A stretch of DNA of 64,000 nucleotides, from the NCBI GenBank assembly GCA_965226025.1, contig CBDDCD010000001.1:930001-994000 (forward strand). Direction: 5' to 3'. Each line of letters begins with the position of its first letter. Position 1 is the stretch's first letter. The position numbers and the translations under genes were made by a program. Below are positions 43,203 through 51,310 of the stretch, in pieces. This DNA is from Moanibacter sp965226025. Lineage in GTDB: Bacteria > Verrucomicrobiota > Verrucomicrobiia > Opitutales > UBA2987. Below the pieces are notes generated by a model, which had not been told where the DNA came from, made no database searches, and saw only the letters and a list, made by a program, of their open reading frames with translations.

Positions 43203-43309
43203 GCAATCGAAATCCTTACGGATTCCGCTACGACAATCAATGACAGGTTAAGGATACAGGAAGACGGCGATTACAAATCCGCCCCCACCTGAATTCGGAG
43301 TCTTTCGTG

Positions 43310-43368
43310 GAGCAGATTTGTAATCTGCTCAGCCGCGCATCAGTCAAACGGCAGATTGAAAATCTGCC
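43310..43368. repeat. Two adjacent small hairpins
   Basis: GAGCAGATT-TGT-AATCTGCTC at 43310-43330 and GGCAGATT-GAA-AATCTGCC at 43350-43368. They share the AGATT/AATCT core and lie in the 282-bp gap upstream of the oxidoreductase gene. Confidence 0.6.
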
Positions 43369-43484
43369 CCACGGGCTTCCACCCTCCGTAGACCCGGCTT
43401 GCCGGGACGGAGGACGGGCCGCCCCTCAGTAGTCGAACTGCAAGTTCATTGACCTGATATGGAAACCACTACCTACTCAACCTG

Positions 43485-44465
43485 GTGACCCAACTCAGAC
43501 TCGGAATCGTCGGATCCGGAGGAATGGCCCGCCGGCGGGCTCGGAACTTCAGTGAATTGCCCGACACCAAGGTTACCTCGATCGCGGCGAGAAACCCGGA
43601 GACCGGAAAGGCCCTGGCCGACGAGATCGGTTGTGATCTCTGTTCTGACTGGCGGGGTCTCATAGACAGCACGGAATTCGATGCGGTAGTCGTCTGCACC
43701 CACAATGCCCTCCATGGCGAAATCGTTACGACCGCGCTGGAAAACGGCATCCATGTATTTACGGAGTACCCGATTGCCCGGCATCGATTCGAAATCGGGC
43801 AGATTCAGGAGTTAACGAAAGGTCCATGCGCTGTCCTAAGGGTCGCTCACTCCGAGAATGTGTCGCTCGAGCACCGAAAGCTTCGAACGGAAATAGAAAA
43901 CATGGGAGAACTGATCGCTTCGGTATTTCTGCGGTTGACTCCCGGACGCGGCGCGCGACCTGAAGTGCTGTTCAATCTCAATCAATCCGGACCCCCGGCC
44001 CTTTTCTTCGTCTATCAAGTCTATCCCCTGATCGACTTATTCGGACCCGCCGTCTGGGTAGAGTCCCATGCGAGCTACACAGACCTTCGGGAGGACGGAG
44101 GCTACGACAGTTTCCTCAACACCCTGACGGTCGGATTCGAAAAGGCCGGAATCGCTCAATGGACCTGGGCCGGAGGAATCGCGATCGGCGCTGCCGAACA
44201 ATTCGAGCGCATTGTCCTCTCCGGAGGAACATTGGCTTACGAAAACGGGGATTGGACAGTTTCAAGTAAGGATTCAGAGAAGAAGCTGGATCCGCCCGAG
44301 GGAGACAGTGAAAGCCTTGAAGAACAGTTTTTGCGTGAGGTCTCGGGTAAAGAAGAGTCGTGGAGGCGGGAAACTGAAACGGCGCTCCATGCTGCCGAGA
44401 TCGGCATCGCAGCCGAGGAAGCGGCGGCTGGGGAGCGGAGGATAAATCTGCCACTGAGTGACTGA
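43485..44465 (+). CDS. Gfo/Idh/MocA-family oxidoreductase with EYP motif
   Basis: 326 residues from a GTG at 43485. The Rossmann start is LGIVGSGGMARRRARNF. The conserved second block reads HVFTEYPIARH: the catalytic Lys of the usual EKP motif is Tyr here, as in biliverdin-reductase-type members. The C-terminal alpha/beta domain includes HASYTDLREDGGYDSFLNTL. The substrate is unknown; sugar dehydrogenation is the family norm, but loss of the Lys makes a different reaction likely. It lies 77 bp upstream of the PhyH gene on the same strand and is probably in its operon. Confidence 0.85.
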   Translation: MTQLRLGIVGSGGMARRRARNFSELPDTKVTSIAARNPETGKALADEIGCDLCSDWRGLIDSTEFDAVVVCTHNALHGEIVTTALENGIHVFTEYPIARHRFEIGQIQELTKGPCAVLRVAHSENVSLEHRKLRTEIENMGELIASVFLRLTPGRGARPEVLFNLNQSGPPALFFVYQVYPLIDLFGPAVWVESHASYTDLREDGGYDSFLNTLTVGFEKAGIAQWTWAGGIAIGAAEQFERIVLSGGTLAYENGDWTVSSKDSEKKLDPPEGDSESLEEQFLREVSGKEESWRRETETALHAAEIGIAAEEAAAGERRINLPLSD

Positions 44466-44542
44466 ACATCGGTCGGCTCATTAGGCTTGGCACTTTACTA
44501 TCTAAAGCGCTACACTGTCTTAGAGGATCAATCTATTAATTC

Positions 44543-45460
44543 ATGAAAGACACAGAGACGCTTGCGGTTGCGGAGGCCGAGTCCTTGCTGAGCGAGGACG
44601 AAGTCGAGTTCTACCATGAGAACGGCTATCTTGCCGTTTCCCAGGTTTTGAGCCAGGAGGAAGTCGAGGAACTTCGGACGACCATCGATGAATTTGTCGA
44701 GAAGTCTCGCGAGATAACCGAAAACGATGCCGTCTTTGATCTCGAACCATCGCATTCCTTCCAAAATCCTCGTTTGCGACGTCTCAAGAGTCCGTCTCAA
44801 CAGCATCCCGTCTTTGAAAAGATAAGGAGGCATGATCGCATTCTCGACATTGTCTCCCAGCTCATCGGTCCCGATATCTACACGAACGGCGATAAGATGA
44901 ACATGAAGCTACCCGATGTCGGCAGCCCGGTTGAGTGGCACCAGGATTGGGCATTCTATCCTCACACCAACGACGACATTCTCGCCGTCGGCATCACCCT
45001 CGATGAATCGACCCGAAAGAACGGCTGTCTCATGGTCATTCCGGGCTCCCACAAGGGTCCCATTCTCGATCACCATCAAGACGGACACTTTGTCGGCGCC
45101 GTCACGGAACACGACTTTGACCTGGGCAACGCCGTTCCAATCGAACTCGATCCTGGCGATATTTCCATTCATCACGTCCGTGCTCTGCACGGTTCCATGC
45201 CAAACACTTCGGGTGTGGCTCGACGCCTTCTTCTGATTCAATACGGTGCCCTCGATGCCTGGCCGCTCCAGTCTCCGCCGAACTGGCGGACTGATCCGGA
45301 TGCCTACAATGCCGGCGTTCTACGGGGGCAACCCAATTTCCAACCGAGATTGACGGATGTTCCCGTCCGGCTACCTCTTCCTCCCTCCAAGCGCGGAGGT
45401 TCGATTTACGAGACTCAGCTCGAATTAAGGGCATCAACCTTCGGAAACGCGCGGCCTTAG
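44543..45460 (+). CDS. Phytanoyl-CoA dioxygenase (PhyH) family protein
   Basis: 305 residues. It opens EVEFYHENGYLAVSQVLSQE, the PhyH helix. Iron ligands: His and Asp in VEWHQDWAFYPHTNDD and the distal His in IHHVRALHGSMPN. The 2-oxoglutarate-binding Arg is expected in ARRLLLIQY. The family hydroxylates small molecules using Fe(II) and 2-oxoglutarate. Members are numerous in marine Planctomycetes and Verrucomicrobia, with unknown substrates. Pairing with the Gfo/Idh/MocA gene suggests a shared catabolic step. Confidence 0.92.
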   Translation: MKDTETLAVAEAESLLSEDEVEFYHENGYLAVSQVLSQEEVEELRTTIDEFVEKSREITENDAVFDLEPSHSFQNPRLRRLKSPSQQHPVFEKIRRHDRILDIVSQLIGPDIYTNGDKMNMKLPDVGSPVEWHQDWAFYPHTNDDILAVGITLDESTRKNGCLMVIPGSHKGPILDHHQDGHFVGAVTEHDFDLGNAVPIELDPGDISIHHVRALHGSMPNTSGVARRLLLIQYGALDAWPLQSPPNWRTDPDAYNAGVLRGQPNFQPRLTDVPVRLPLPPSKRGGSIYETQLELRASTFGNARP

Positions 45461-45513
45461 TCAGGAAATCTGACAACGGCTAAGGTCCTTCGAGTCAGTT
45501 GAGGCCCCCGACC

Positions 45514-45530
45514 GATCCCGCCTAGCGGGA
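45514..45530. repeat. Short hairpin, GCGGGAT type
   Basis: ATCCCGC-CTA-GCGGGAT in the gap after PhyH; the same type as 4136-4152. Confidence 0.5.
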
Positions 45531-45573
45531 TTGTGGGAACGAACGGGTTGGAGACTATCTCTATCCAAGAAGA

Positions 45574-45637
45574 CGAAATGCTCACGCATTCCGCTACGAG
45601 CACCGATAGGGATGTAGCGGAATGCGTGAGCATTTCG
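45574..45637. repeat. Inverted repeat, GAAATGCTCACG family, copy 2
   Basis: 23-nt arms starting CGAAATGCTCACGCATTCCG around an 18-nt interior. The arm sequence is identical to 28129-28191. It lies upstream of the membrane protein gene. Confidence 0.8.
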
Positions 45638-45667
45638 ACGAACTTGCCGTTGCTTTCTTAATCCGTT

Positions 45668-46984
45668 GTGCATGAGAAAGAGGATGACGAAGAGGAAGAT
45701 TTTTGCGTTTCCATGTACCTGACCTACCTTCGTTTCCTCATCCCTCTGGCTGTTACCGTTATCGCCTTCGATTTGGGCGGACCGCTGGTCAACAGCGGTA
45801 TGGCTCGTCTCCCGGAATCGAAGGAAACTTTGGCTGCGTTCGGTTTGGCATGGACCCTGATGCTTTTCCTATTCAATCCGCTCCAACAGGTGAGTCAGCT
45901 GGGGCTCGTCCTGGCCGGTAGCGCGAAGGCAAAACGGAAGATCCAGAAATTTGTCCTCTTGGTCTGTCTTTCCCTCTCTGTCGCCTTGACTCTGTTTGTC
46001 TTCACCCCGATTGGGATGTGGTTTCTGGAAGACCTCCATCGTGTTGATAGGGATCTCGGGCAGTCGGCTCGATCCGCCGTCATGGCTTTGATTCCCCTGC
46101 CGATTATCATCGGTATGACGAGCTACCACTCCGGTCTCCTCATGCGCGCTCACAGCACAGCCCCGATCTGCTACGCCACCTTCGCCAATATTGGGGTAAG
46201 TCTTCTCTCCGTCTTCCTTCTCCTTCGATTCGAATCCATCCAGAGTCATCCCATTCGGCTGCCCATTTATGTCATTTACATGGGTTCGATGGCCGAACTT
46301 ACGATTATACTCTTCGGTTATCGGAGATTCGCCCGGCCGATTCTGGCCGAAGCCCGCGCTCCCTTCGTCTCTCACTACCGCTCAATGCGATTCTTTTTTC
46401 CCCTCGCCACTGTCATGGCGTTGCAGGGGATCAGCCGTCCAATAATAAACCTATTTGTCTCTCGCGGACCCGATGGTGTTACCGCTCTTGCGGTTGTCGC
46501 GGTAGCCTATTCTCTCGGCAGTGTCCCCTACGGCTGGCTCAATAACCTGAAGTCGCTTGTTCCCGCGTTCGCCGGATGGGAAGACAGCCGGCGCTCAATC
46601 CTAAGATTCTGCCTCGTCTGCGGAGTTGGTTCGTTTTTTCTTGCCTCCCTTCTTTTTCTCACTCCATTGAGGGACTACCTTCTACTTCGGATCATCGCTC
46701 TGGACCCGGAAATTGCTTCCCTCTGCGCCCTCCCTCTCATTCTCTCTGCATTTCTTCCTCCTACCGTCCTATTTCGCGCCTACTATCATGGAATCGCGAT
46801 GGCCGAGCAACGTACACAGCTCCTTGCTCCCAGCGGACCGACTCGCATTGCAGCCACCATCCTGATTTTGGTCGCGCTTCCCCAGACCGGACTCCACGGA
46901 GCCGCGATCGGCATCGCCGCCCTTCTGGGCGGATTCATTTTTGAGACCATCGTAGTCGTTTGGATGGTAGCAAGGAACACATGA
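45668..46984 (+). CDS. MOP/MATE-like multispan membrane protein
   Basis: 438 residues with about twelve hydrophobic helices after an acidic N-terminus (EKEDDEEEDF). LRFLIPLAVTVIAFDLGGPLVNSGMARLP and LFNPLQQVSQLGLVL resemble MOP-superfamily flippases, including ANKH-like proteins. It is not a close match to the classical Wzx or MATE signatures. The inner membrane is the likely site. It stands just upstream of the nucleotide-sugar genes, so lipid-linked sugar export is possible but unproven. GTG start at 45668. Confidence 0.65.
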   Translation: MHEKEDDEEEDFCVSMYLTYLRFLIPLAVTVIAFDLGGPLVNSGMARLPESKETLAAFGLAWTLMLFLFNPLQQVSQLGLVLAGSAKAKRKIQKFVLLVCLSLSVALTLFVFTPIGMWFLEDLHRVDRDLGQSARSAVMALIPLPIIIGMTSYHSGLLMRAHSTAPICYATFANIGVSLLSVFLLLRFESIQSHPIRLPIYVIYMGSMAELTIILFGYRRFARPILAEARAPFVSHYRSMRFFFPLATVMALQGISRPIINLFVSRGPDGVTALAVVAVAYSLGSVPYGWLNNLKSLVPAFAGWEDSRRSILRFCLVCGVGSFFLASLLFLTPLRDYLLLRIIALDPEIASLCALPLILSAFLPPTVLFRAYYHGIAMAEQRTQLLAPSGPTRIAATILILVALPQTGLHGAAIGIAALLGGFIFETIVVVWMVARNT

Positions 46985-47015
46985 CAAGATGGAAAGAAAC
47001 GACGCAAACTAAGAT

Positions 47016-48146
47016 ATGAAGAGTAGATCGAGAATCGGGGTTGTTGGGACCGGATTTATCTCGCGAGGGTTTGTAAATGCGTTCCGAGACGAGTCGGACG
47101 TAGAGATCACAAAAGTTTTGACACGTAGGAAGATTGCGGAATGCGGTGAGTTCCCCGAATCCGGTATTTTGACAGATTCGATTAGCGAGCTGGTTGCCAA
47201 TGCCGACCTGGTTGTCGAGTGCAGTGGCGATGTGGTTCACGCCACCGAAGTGATAGACCTTGCGCTAAGAGAGCAACTTCCGGTGGTGACTATGAACTCC
47301 GAGTTTCAGGTAACCTGCGGGTCCTATTTCGCCGAGCGGGGACTCATTACCGAAGCGGAGGGCGACCAACCCGGTTGTCTCGCAGCTCTCGACGAAAATA
47401 TCTCTCAGATGGGTTTCAAACCTTGTGTCTTCGGCAATATCAAGGGCTTCCTCAATCATTATCCGTCAATTCAGGAGATGCATTTCTGGTCGCAGAAGCA
47501 GGGGATCAGCATGCCTCAAGTGGTTTCATTTACGGACGGGACTAAGATCCAAATTGAGCAAGCCTTGGTGGCAAACGGATTGGGCGCGACATTGGCGAAG
47601 CCGGGAATGCTTGGAATCGAATCCGAGGATGTTAACACGGGCGCCCTGGTGCTGGCCCAGGCAGCCTCGCGTGTGGGACAACCGATCAGTGACTACATCC
47701 TCTCTCCGAAGTCGCCCCATGGTGTCTTCATAGTGGCCGAGCATGATGGGGAACAGCGTAGCGCTCTGCAGTATTTTAAGCTCGGGGCCGGACCCTACTA
47801 CGTGTTGATCCAGAACTTCATCCTCTGCCATCTCGAAACCTTAAAGACCGTTCGGCGTGTTCTTAAGGGAGAAGCAGCCCTGCTCAATAATTCTTCATCT
47901 CCAACCATCGGAGTCTATGCCGTCGCGAAAAAGACTCTGGCCAAGGGAGAGAGGATTGGGAAGGCCATCGGAAGTTTCGAAGTACGTGGAATCGCAGAAC
48001 CGATCGCGGAGAACGAAGAGTCCATACCCATTGGGCTCCTGGAGAACGCCATTGTCCTGGAACCGATTGAACAGGGCCAAAAAATCCGTTTCACAGATGT
48101 TGGAATTCCCGACAGCCTGGCCAAACGGATCGCATCGGAACAGTGA
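47016..48146 (+). CDS. NAD(P)-dependent oxidoreductase with C-terminal SAF domain
   Basis: 376 residues. The N-terminal Rossmann fold is RIGVVGTGFISRGFVNAF. The middle is homoserine-dehydrogenase-like (VVTMNSEFQVTCGSYFAERG; FTDGTKIQIEQALVANGLG). The C-terminal SAF-like domain (AKKTLAKGERIGKAIGSFEVRG ... ENAIVLEPIEQGQKI) resembles antifreeze/sialic-acid-synthase folds. The same architecture is seen in surface-sugar clusters. The 4-bp overlap with rfbA (GTGA at 48143) supports a role in deoxysugar or surface glycan precursor synthesis. Substrate unknown. Confidence 0.8.
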   Translation: MKSRSRIGVVGTGFISRGFVNAFRDESDVEITKVLTRRKIAECGEFPESGILTDSISELVANADLVVECSGDVVHATEVIDLALREQLPVVTMNSEFQVTCGSYFAERGLITEAEGDQPGCLAALDENISQMGFKPCVFGNIKGFLNHYPSIQEMHFWSQKQGISMPQVVSFTDGTKIQIEQALVANGLGATLAKPGMLGIESEDVNTGALVLAQAASRVGQPISDYILSPKSPHGVFIVAEHDGEQRSALQYFKLGAGPYYVLIQNFILCHLETLKTVRRVLKGEAALLNNSSSPTIGVYAVAKKTLAKGERIGKAIGSFEVRGIAEPIAENEESIPIGLLENAIVLEPIEQGQKIRFTDVGIPDSLAKRIASEQ

Positions 48147-49024
48147 AAGGAATCATTCTCGCGGGAGGAAGGGGCACTCGACTCTACCCTCTTACCCAAG
48201 TCGTCAGCAAGCAACTGTTGCCGGTCTACGACAAGCCCGTGATCTACTACCCACTGACAACGCTGATGCTGACCGAAATCCGGGAATTTCTGATAATAAG
48301 CACGCCCGAGGATCTCCCCGCGATTCGATCCCTGTTGGGTGATGGCAGCCCACTCGGAATCCAAATCACCTACGCTGAGCAACCCGTACCGGGTGGAATT
48401 GCTCAATCACTGTTGATCGGCGCCTCTTTTACCCGGAACGAAAGTGTAGCCCTGATCCTGGGTGATAATCTCTTCTTTGGGGATTCTCTTGTAGAACAGT
48501 TAAAGCGGGCGATGCAATTGGAGAGCGGCGCCGTGATCTTCACTCGGAAAGTAGCCGACCCCAAGGCCTACGGCCTCGCCGAATTAAGCTCCGGCGGAAA
48601 GGTGCTCTCCCTGATAGAAAAGCCTCAGAACCCGATTTCCGATCTCGCCGTTACCGGCCTTTACCTATTCGACGCGAGGGCCTGTTCGCTGGCGTCCCAA
48701 CTCCTTCCCTCGTTGCGCGGCGAACTGGAAATCCTCGACCTTCTGGAAATCTACCGGCAGGAGGATTCCCTGACCGCCGAGATTCTTGGGAAGGATACGT
48801 CCTGGTTTGATGTCGGGACGGTCCAGAACCTCCACGAAGCAAGCCGCTATGTGGCAGAAAAACAGAATGCGAGCGGGCAGCTCCTTGGGAGCATAGAAGG
48901 GACTGCTTGTCGATTGGGTCTGATCAGCGAATCTCAGCTCCAGCAGCTTGCCTTGCCCCTGGCGCAATCGCAATATGGGCAATTACTTCTAGAGACGATT
49001 GAAGATAAGGCAACCCTCCCCTGA
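48143..49024 (+). CDS. rfbA: Glucose-1-phosphate thymidylyltransferase
   Basis: 293 residues from the GTG at 48143. The nucleotide-binding signature is GIILAGGRGTRLYPLT, followed by SKQLLPVYDKPVIYYPL, LILGDNLFFG, SLIEKPQNP and a C-terminal TSWFDVGT. It makes dTDP-glucose from dTTP and glucose-1-phosphate, the first step to dTDP-rhamnose. It is coupled to the upstream oxidoreductase gene. rfbC and an epimerase follow; rfbB and rfbD proper are not seen in the window. Confidence 0.94.
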   Translation: MKGIILAGGRGTRLYPLTQVVSKQLLPVYDKPVIYYPLTTLMLTEIREFLIISTPEDLPAIRSLLGDGSPLGIQITYAEQPVPGGIAQSLLIGASFTRNESVALILGDNLFFGDSLVEQLKRAMQLESGAVIFTRKVADPKAYGLAELSSGGKVLSLIEKPQNPISDLAVTGLYLFDARACSLASQLLPSLRGELEILDLLEIYRQEDSLTAEILGKDTSWFDVGTVQNLHEASRYVAEKQNASGQLLGSIEGTACRLGLISESQLQQLALPLAQSQYGQLLLETIEDKATLP

Positions 49025-49336
49025 CTCCTGCTCCCAGTTCTTCCTTGGAAGGGGTACCCACCCCGCCCTTCCGTCTTCACACTGCGTTCTTCGCCGAGAC
49101 GTGACGGGCACCCCTCCGAGGAGGGGATCGTAGCAGTGAGCAGCTATTCAGGAACTTCCCCTCCTCGGAGGGGCTAGGGGCGGGTTGCCCTATTTCCCGA
49201 GACGGCTTGGTTGAAACTATGTGCAATTGTCCTCTTGAAATCTGATTATCATTAGTGTTTAGTTGGTTTCGTTCTATTGTTACCCAGAAATTGCGATTTG
49301 GCGGGGGAATTACAGGGGGAAGGAATACTTACCTGA
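49025..49336. other. Gene-free region with GC-rich hairpins, 312 bp
   Basis: CCCCTCCGAGGAGGGGATCG at 49110-49129, and CTTCCCCTCCTCGGAGGGGC nearby, form alternative stems. The motif recurs at 20145-20162 and, in part, at 61955. It lies between rfbA and rfbC. Confidence 0.5.
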
Positions 49337-49921
49337 ATGGGTTTCAAATTCACACGCCTGAACATCCCGGAAGTGGTACTTATCGATGCCCAGCCGATCG
49401 AGGACCATCGGGGATTCCTCGTGGAAACCTTTAAGGCCTCGGACTTCGAACGCTGCGGAATTTCGACGGATTTCGTTCAGGAGAACCACTCCGTCTCCCG
49501 GTTGTCGGTTATCAGAGGTCTACACTATCAGCTCTGCCCCATGCAGCAGGGGAAGCTAGTCCGCGTGATTCGGGGCGAACTCTTCGATGTTGCGGTTGAT
49601 ATCCGAATCAACTCACCAACCTACGGACAGTGGACGGGTGTTCCTCTTTCATCGAAAAGACATCAAGCTATTTGGGTGCCCCCCGGCTTCGCCCATGGGA
49701 CCTGCAGCCTCACCGATCGTACAGAGGTTGTTTACATGCTGACCCGGGAATACAACCCGCAGTCGGAACGCGGATTTGCCTGGAACGATCCCAACCTCGA
49801 CATCCACTGGCCCGTGAAAGATCCAATCCTTTCTGAGAAGGACCGATTTCTTCCGCAATTCGGGGAGGTCGAGAACAATCTCTACTGGCACGGGAGCGAG
49901 GTCGCTACTTTCATCGGCTAG
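49337..49921 (+). CDS. rfbC: dTDP-4-dehydrorhamnose 3,5-epimerase
   Basis: 194 residues, slightly longer than usual (~183). It has the RmlC cupin motifs: DHRGFLVETF, FVQENHSVSRLSVIRGLHYQ with the catalytic His, GKLVRVIRGELFDVAVDIR, WVPPGFAHGT and the Tyr in EVVYMLT. It epimerises dTDP-4-keto-6-deoxyglucose at C3 and C5. ATG start at 49337. The stop TAG forms the left end of a palindromic element, separating rfbC from the epimerase gene. Confidence 0.95.
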   Translation: MGFKFTRLNIPEVVLIDAQPIEDHRGFLVETFKASDFERCGISTDFVQENHSVSRLSVIRGLHYQLCPMQQGKLVRVIRGELFDVAVDIRINSPTYGQWTGVPLSSKRHQAIWVPPGFAHGTCSLTDRTEVVYMLTREYNPQSERGFAWNDPNLDIHWPVKDPILSEKDRFLPQFGEVENNLYWHGSEVATFIG

Positions 49922-50018
49922 GAATCTATCAGACTTCGAATTTCGAACCATCGATGAGGTTCGGATGGAACGGTGAGGGGTGTAAATCAGGACCGGGTTC
50001 ATGGCGACAGATTCCTAG
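49918..50018. repeat. Palindromic element, type B/C, supplying the rfbC stop codon
   Basis: 101 bp from CTAG to CTAG (left arm AGGAATCTATCAG, right arm CGACAGATTCCTAG). It ends 3 bp before the epimerase ATG, so it also serves as that gene's leader and probably affects its ribosome-binding region. Confidence 0.85.
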
Positions 50019-50021
50019 CCG

Positions 50022-51017
50022 ATGAAGGTACTTATCAGCGGAGCGGCCGGCTACATTGGATCGGTATTGGTGCCGCACTTGCTCTGCCAAGGCCACCGGG
50101 TCGTGGCAGTTGACCGCTTTCTCTTTGGCCGGGACACCCTGCCCCCGGCGTCGGACGATTTGACCATTCTAGAGAGAGACATTCGGTCGATAGATTCAGA
50201 TCTCTTTACGTCTCAGAGTCTGATCGACGCCGTTATTGATCTGGCGGCCTTGTCCAACGATCCGGCAGGGGAAATCGATCCGGAGGTGACCCATTCGATC
50301 AACCACCGAGCGCGGGTTCGAGTTGCTTCGATTGCCAAGTGTTCTGGGACTCCCAGATACATTCTGCCATCCTCCTGCAGCGTATACGGGTTTCAGAAAG
50401 GCACGGTCGACGAGACTTCTGAACTCCGCCCCCTCACGACCTACGCAAAAGCGAATCGACAAGCAGAGAAGGATGTCCTCGCCCTCGCTAATCAGGAATT
50501 CTGTCCCACCATCCTTCGATTAGCGACCGTCTATGGCCTCTCACCGAGGATGCGTTTCGATCTCGCAGTCAACGGAATGGTGCGAGGCTTTTTTGTCGAC
50601 GGAAGAATCCCAATATTACGGGAGGGAAGACAGTGGCGACCGTTTGTCCACGTCCTTGATGTCGCTCGTGCCTTTGAAATCATGTTATCAGCGGATAGGA
50701 ATACGATCGCCACAGAGATTTTCAATGTCGGATCGAACGACCAGAACCATCAAATTTTTGAACTCGCCGAACGGGTCTCCTCGGCAATTGGGCTACCCTT
50801 TGAATTCGAATAGTACGGATCGCCGGATAATCGCTCTTACAAAGTATGCTTTGACAAAATCGCTCGCCAGACCGCTTTCACAACTCAACGGCGGGTAGAA
50901 GATGGCGCCCGCGAAATATGGAGCGCCCTGAACGATAGCAAGCTGGATCCAGACCTCGCAGAAGCGATCACGGTCGACTGGTACCGGAAATTACTTGCCG
51001 ATGGGGTTGAGCTCTAG
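50022..51017 (+). pseudogene. NAD-dependent sugar epimerase/dehydratase interrupted by TAG
   Basis: An SDR-type nucleotide-sugar epimerase: VLISGAAGYIGSVLVPHLLC, LPSSCSVYG, YAKANRQAE (YxxxK), LRLATVYGLSPRMRFDL and HVLDVARAFEIML. The frame stops at a TAG (50811-50813) and then continues in frame with a normal family ending: YGSPDNRSYKVCFDKI, VEDGAREIW and LDPDLAEAITVDWYRKLL, to TAG 51015-51017. The interrupting codon sits where Trp would be expected (WYG), so a single G-to-A change, TGG to TAG, explains it. Full length would be about 331 residues. It probably belongs to the surface-sugar operon. Confidence 0.85.
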
Positions 51018-51107
51018 CCCGCCTTTCTCACCATATTTTCGAGCAAGGTTTTGCTGCAGTGCGTTTCTTCCGTTCTGTTGCTGCATGGCGGCCACAAAAG
51101 CGGGCTA
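51017..51107. repeat. Second palindromic family: AGCCCGC...GCGGGCT element
   Basis: The ends read TAGCCCGCCTTTCTC and CACAAAAGCGGGCTA. The outer bases begin at the stop codon of the epimerase gene. A matching single end, TAGCCCGCTTTTCGTGGCCG, lies at 63919-63938 at the edge of the window. Confidence 0.6.
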
Positions 51108-51120
51108 TTCTAGAGGCTGT

Positions 51121-51142
51121 CCCAAATCCGAGAGGATTTGGG
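51121..51142. repeat. Hairpin CCCAAATCC/GGATTTGGG
   Basis: A perfect 9-bp stem with a 4-nt loop, in the 290-bp gap before the transposase gene. Confidence 0.5.
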
Positions 51143-51310
51143 TGGAAGCCTGATACCGATATCAATCTTCGTCACGTTATGTAGACCACGACATGCCTTC
51201 CGTCCTCGGTAGCTTACCTTTTATCCGTTATGCACCTTTCCAGCACCCTTCCTCTCGCTTTGAGTCGATAGTTCTCCCAAGGAAGCGCCTCTGACTCGAT
51301 TCTTGGATCC

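Noticed and set aside
50811..50813. Pyrrolysine or programmed read-through at the epimerase TAG
   Set aside because: TAG is a common ordinary stop here, including at the ends of many genes, and the expected residue is Trp, one base away. A point mutation or error is simpler.
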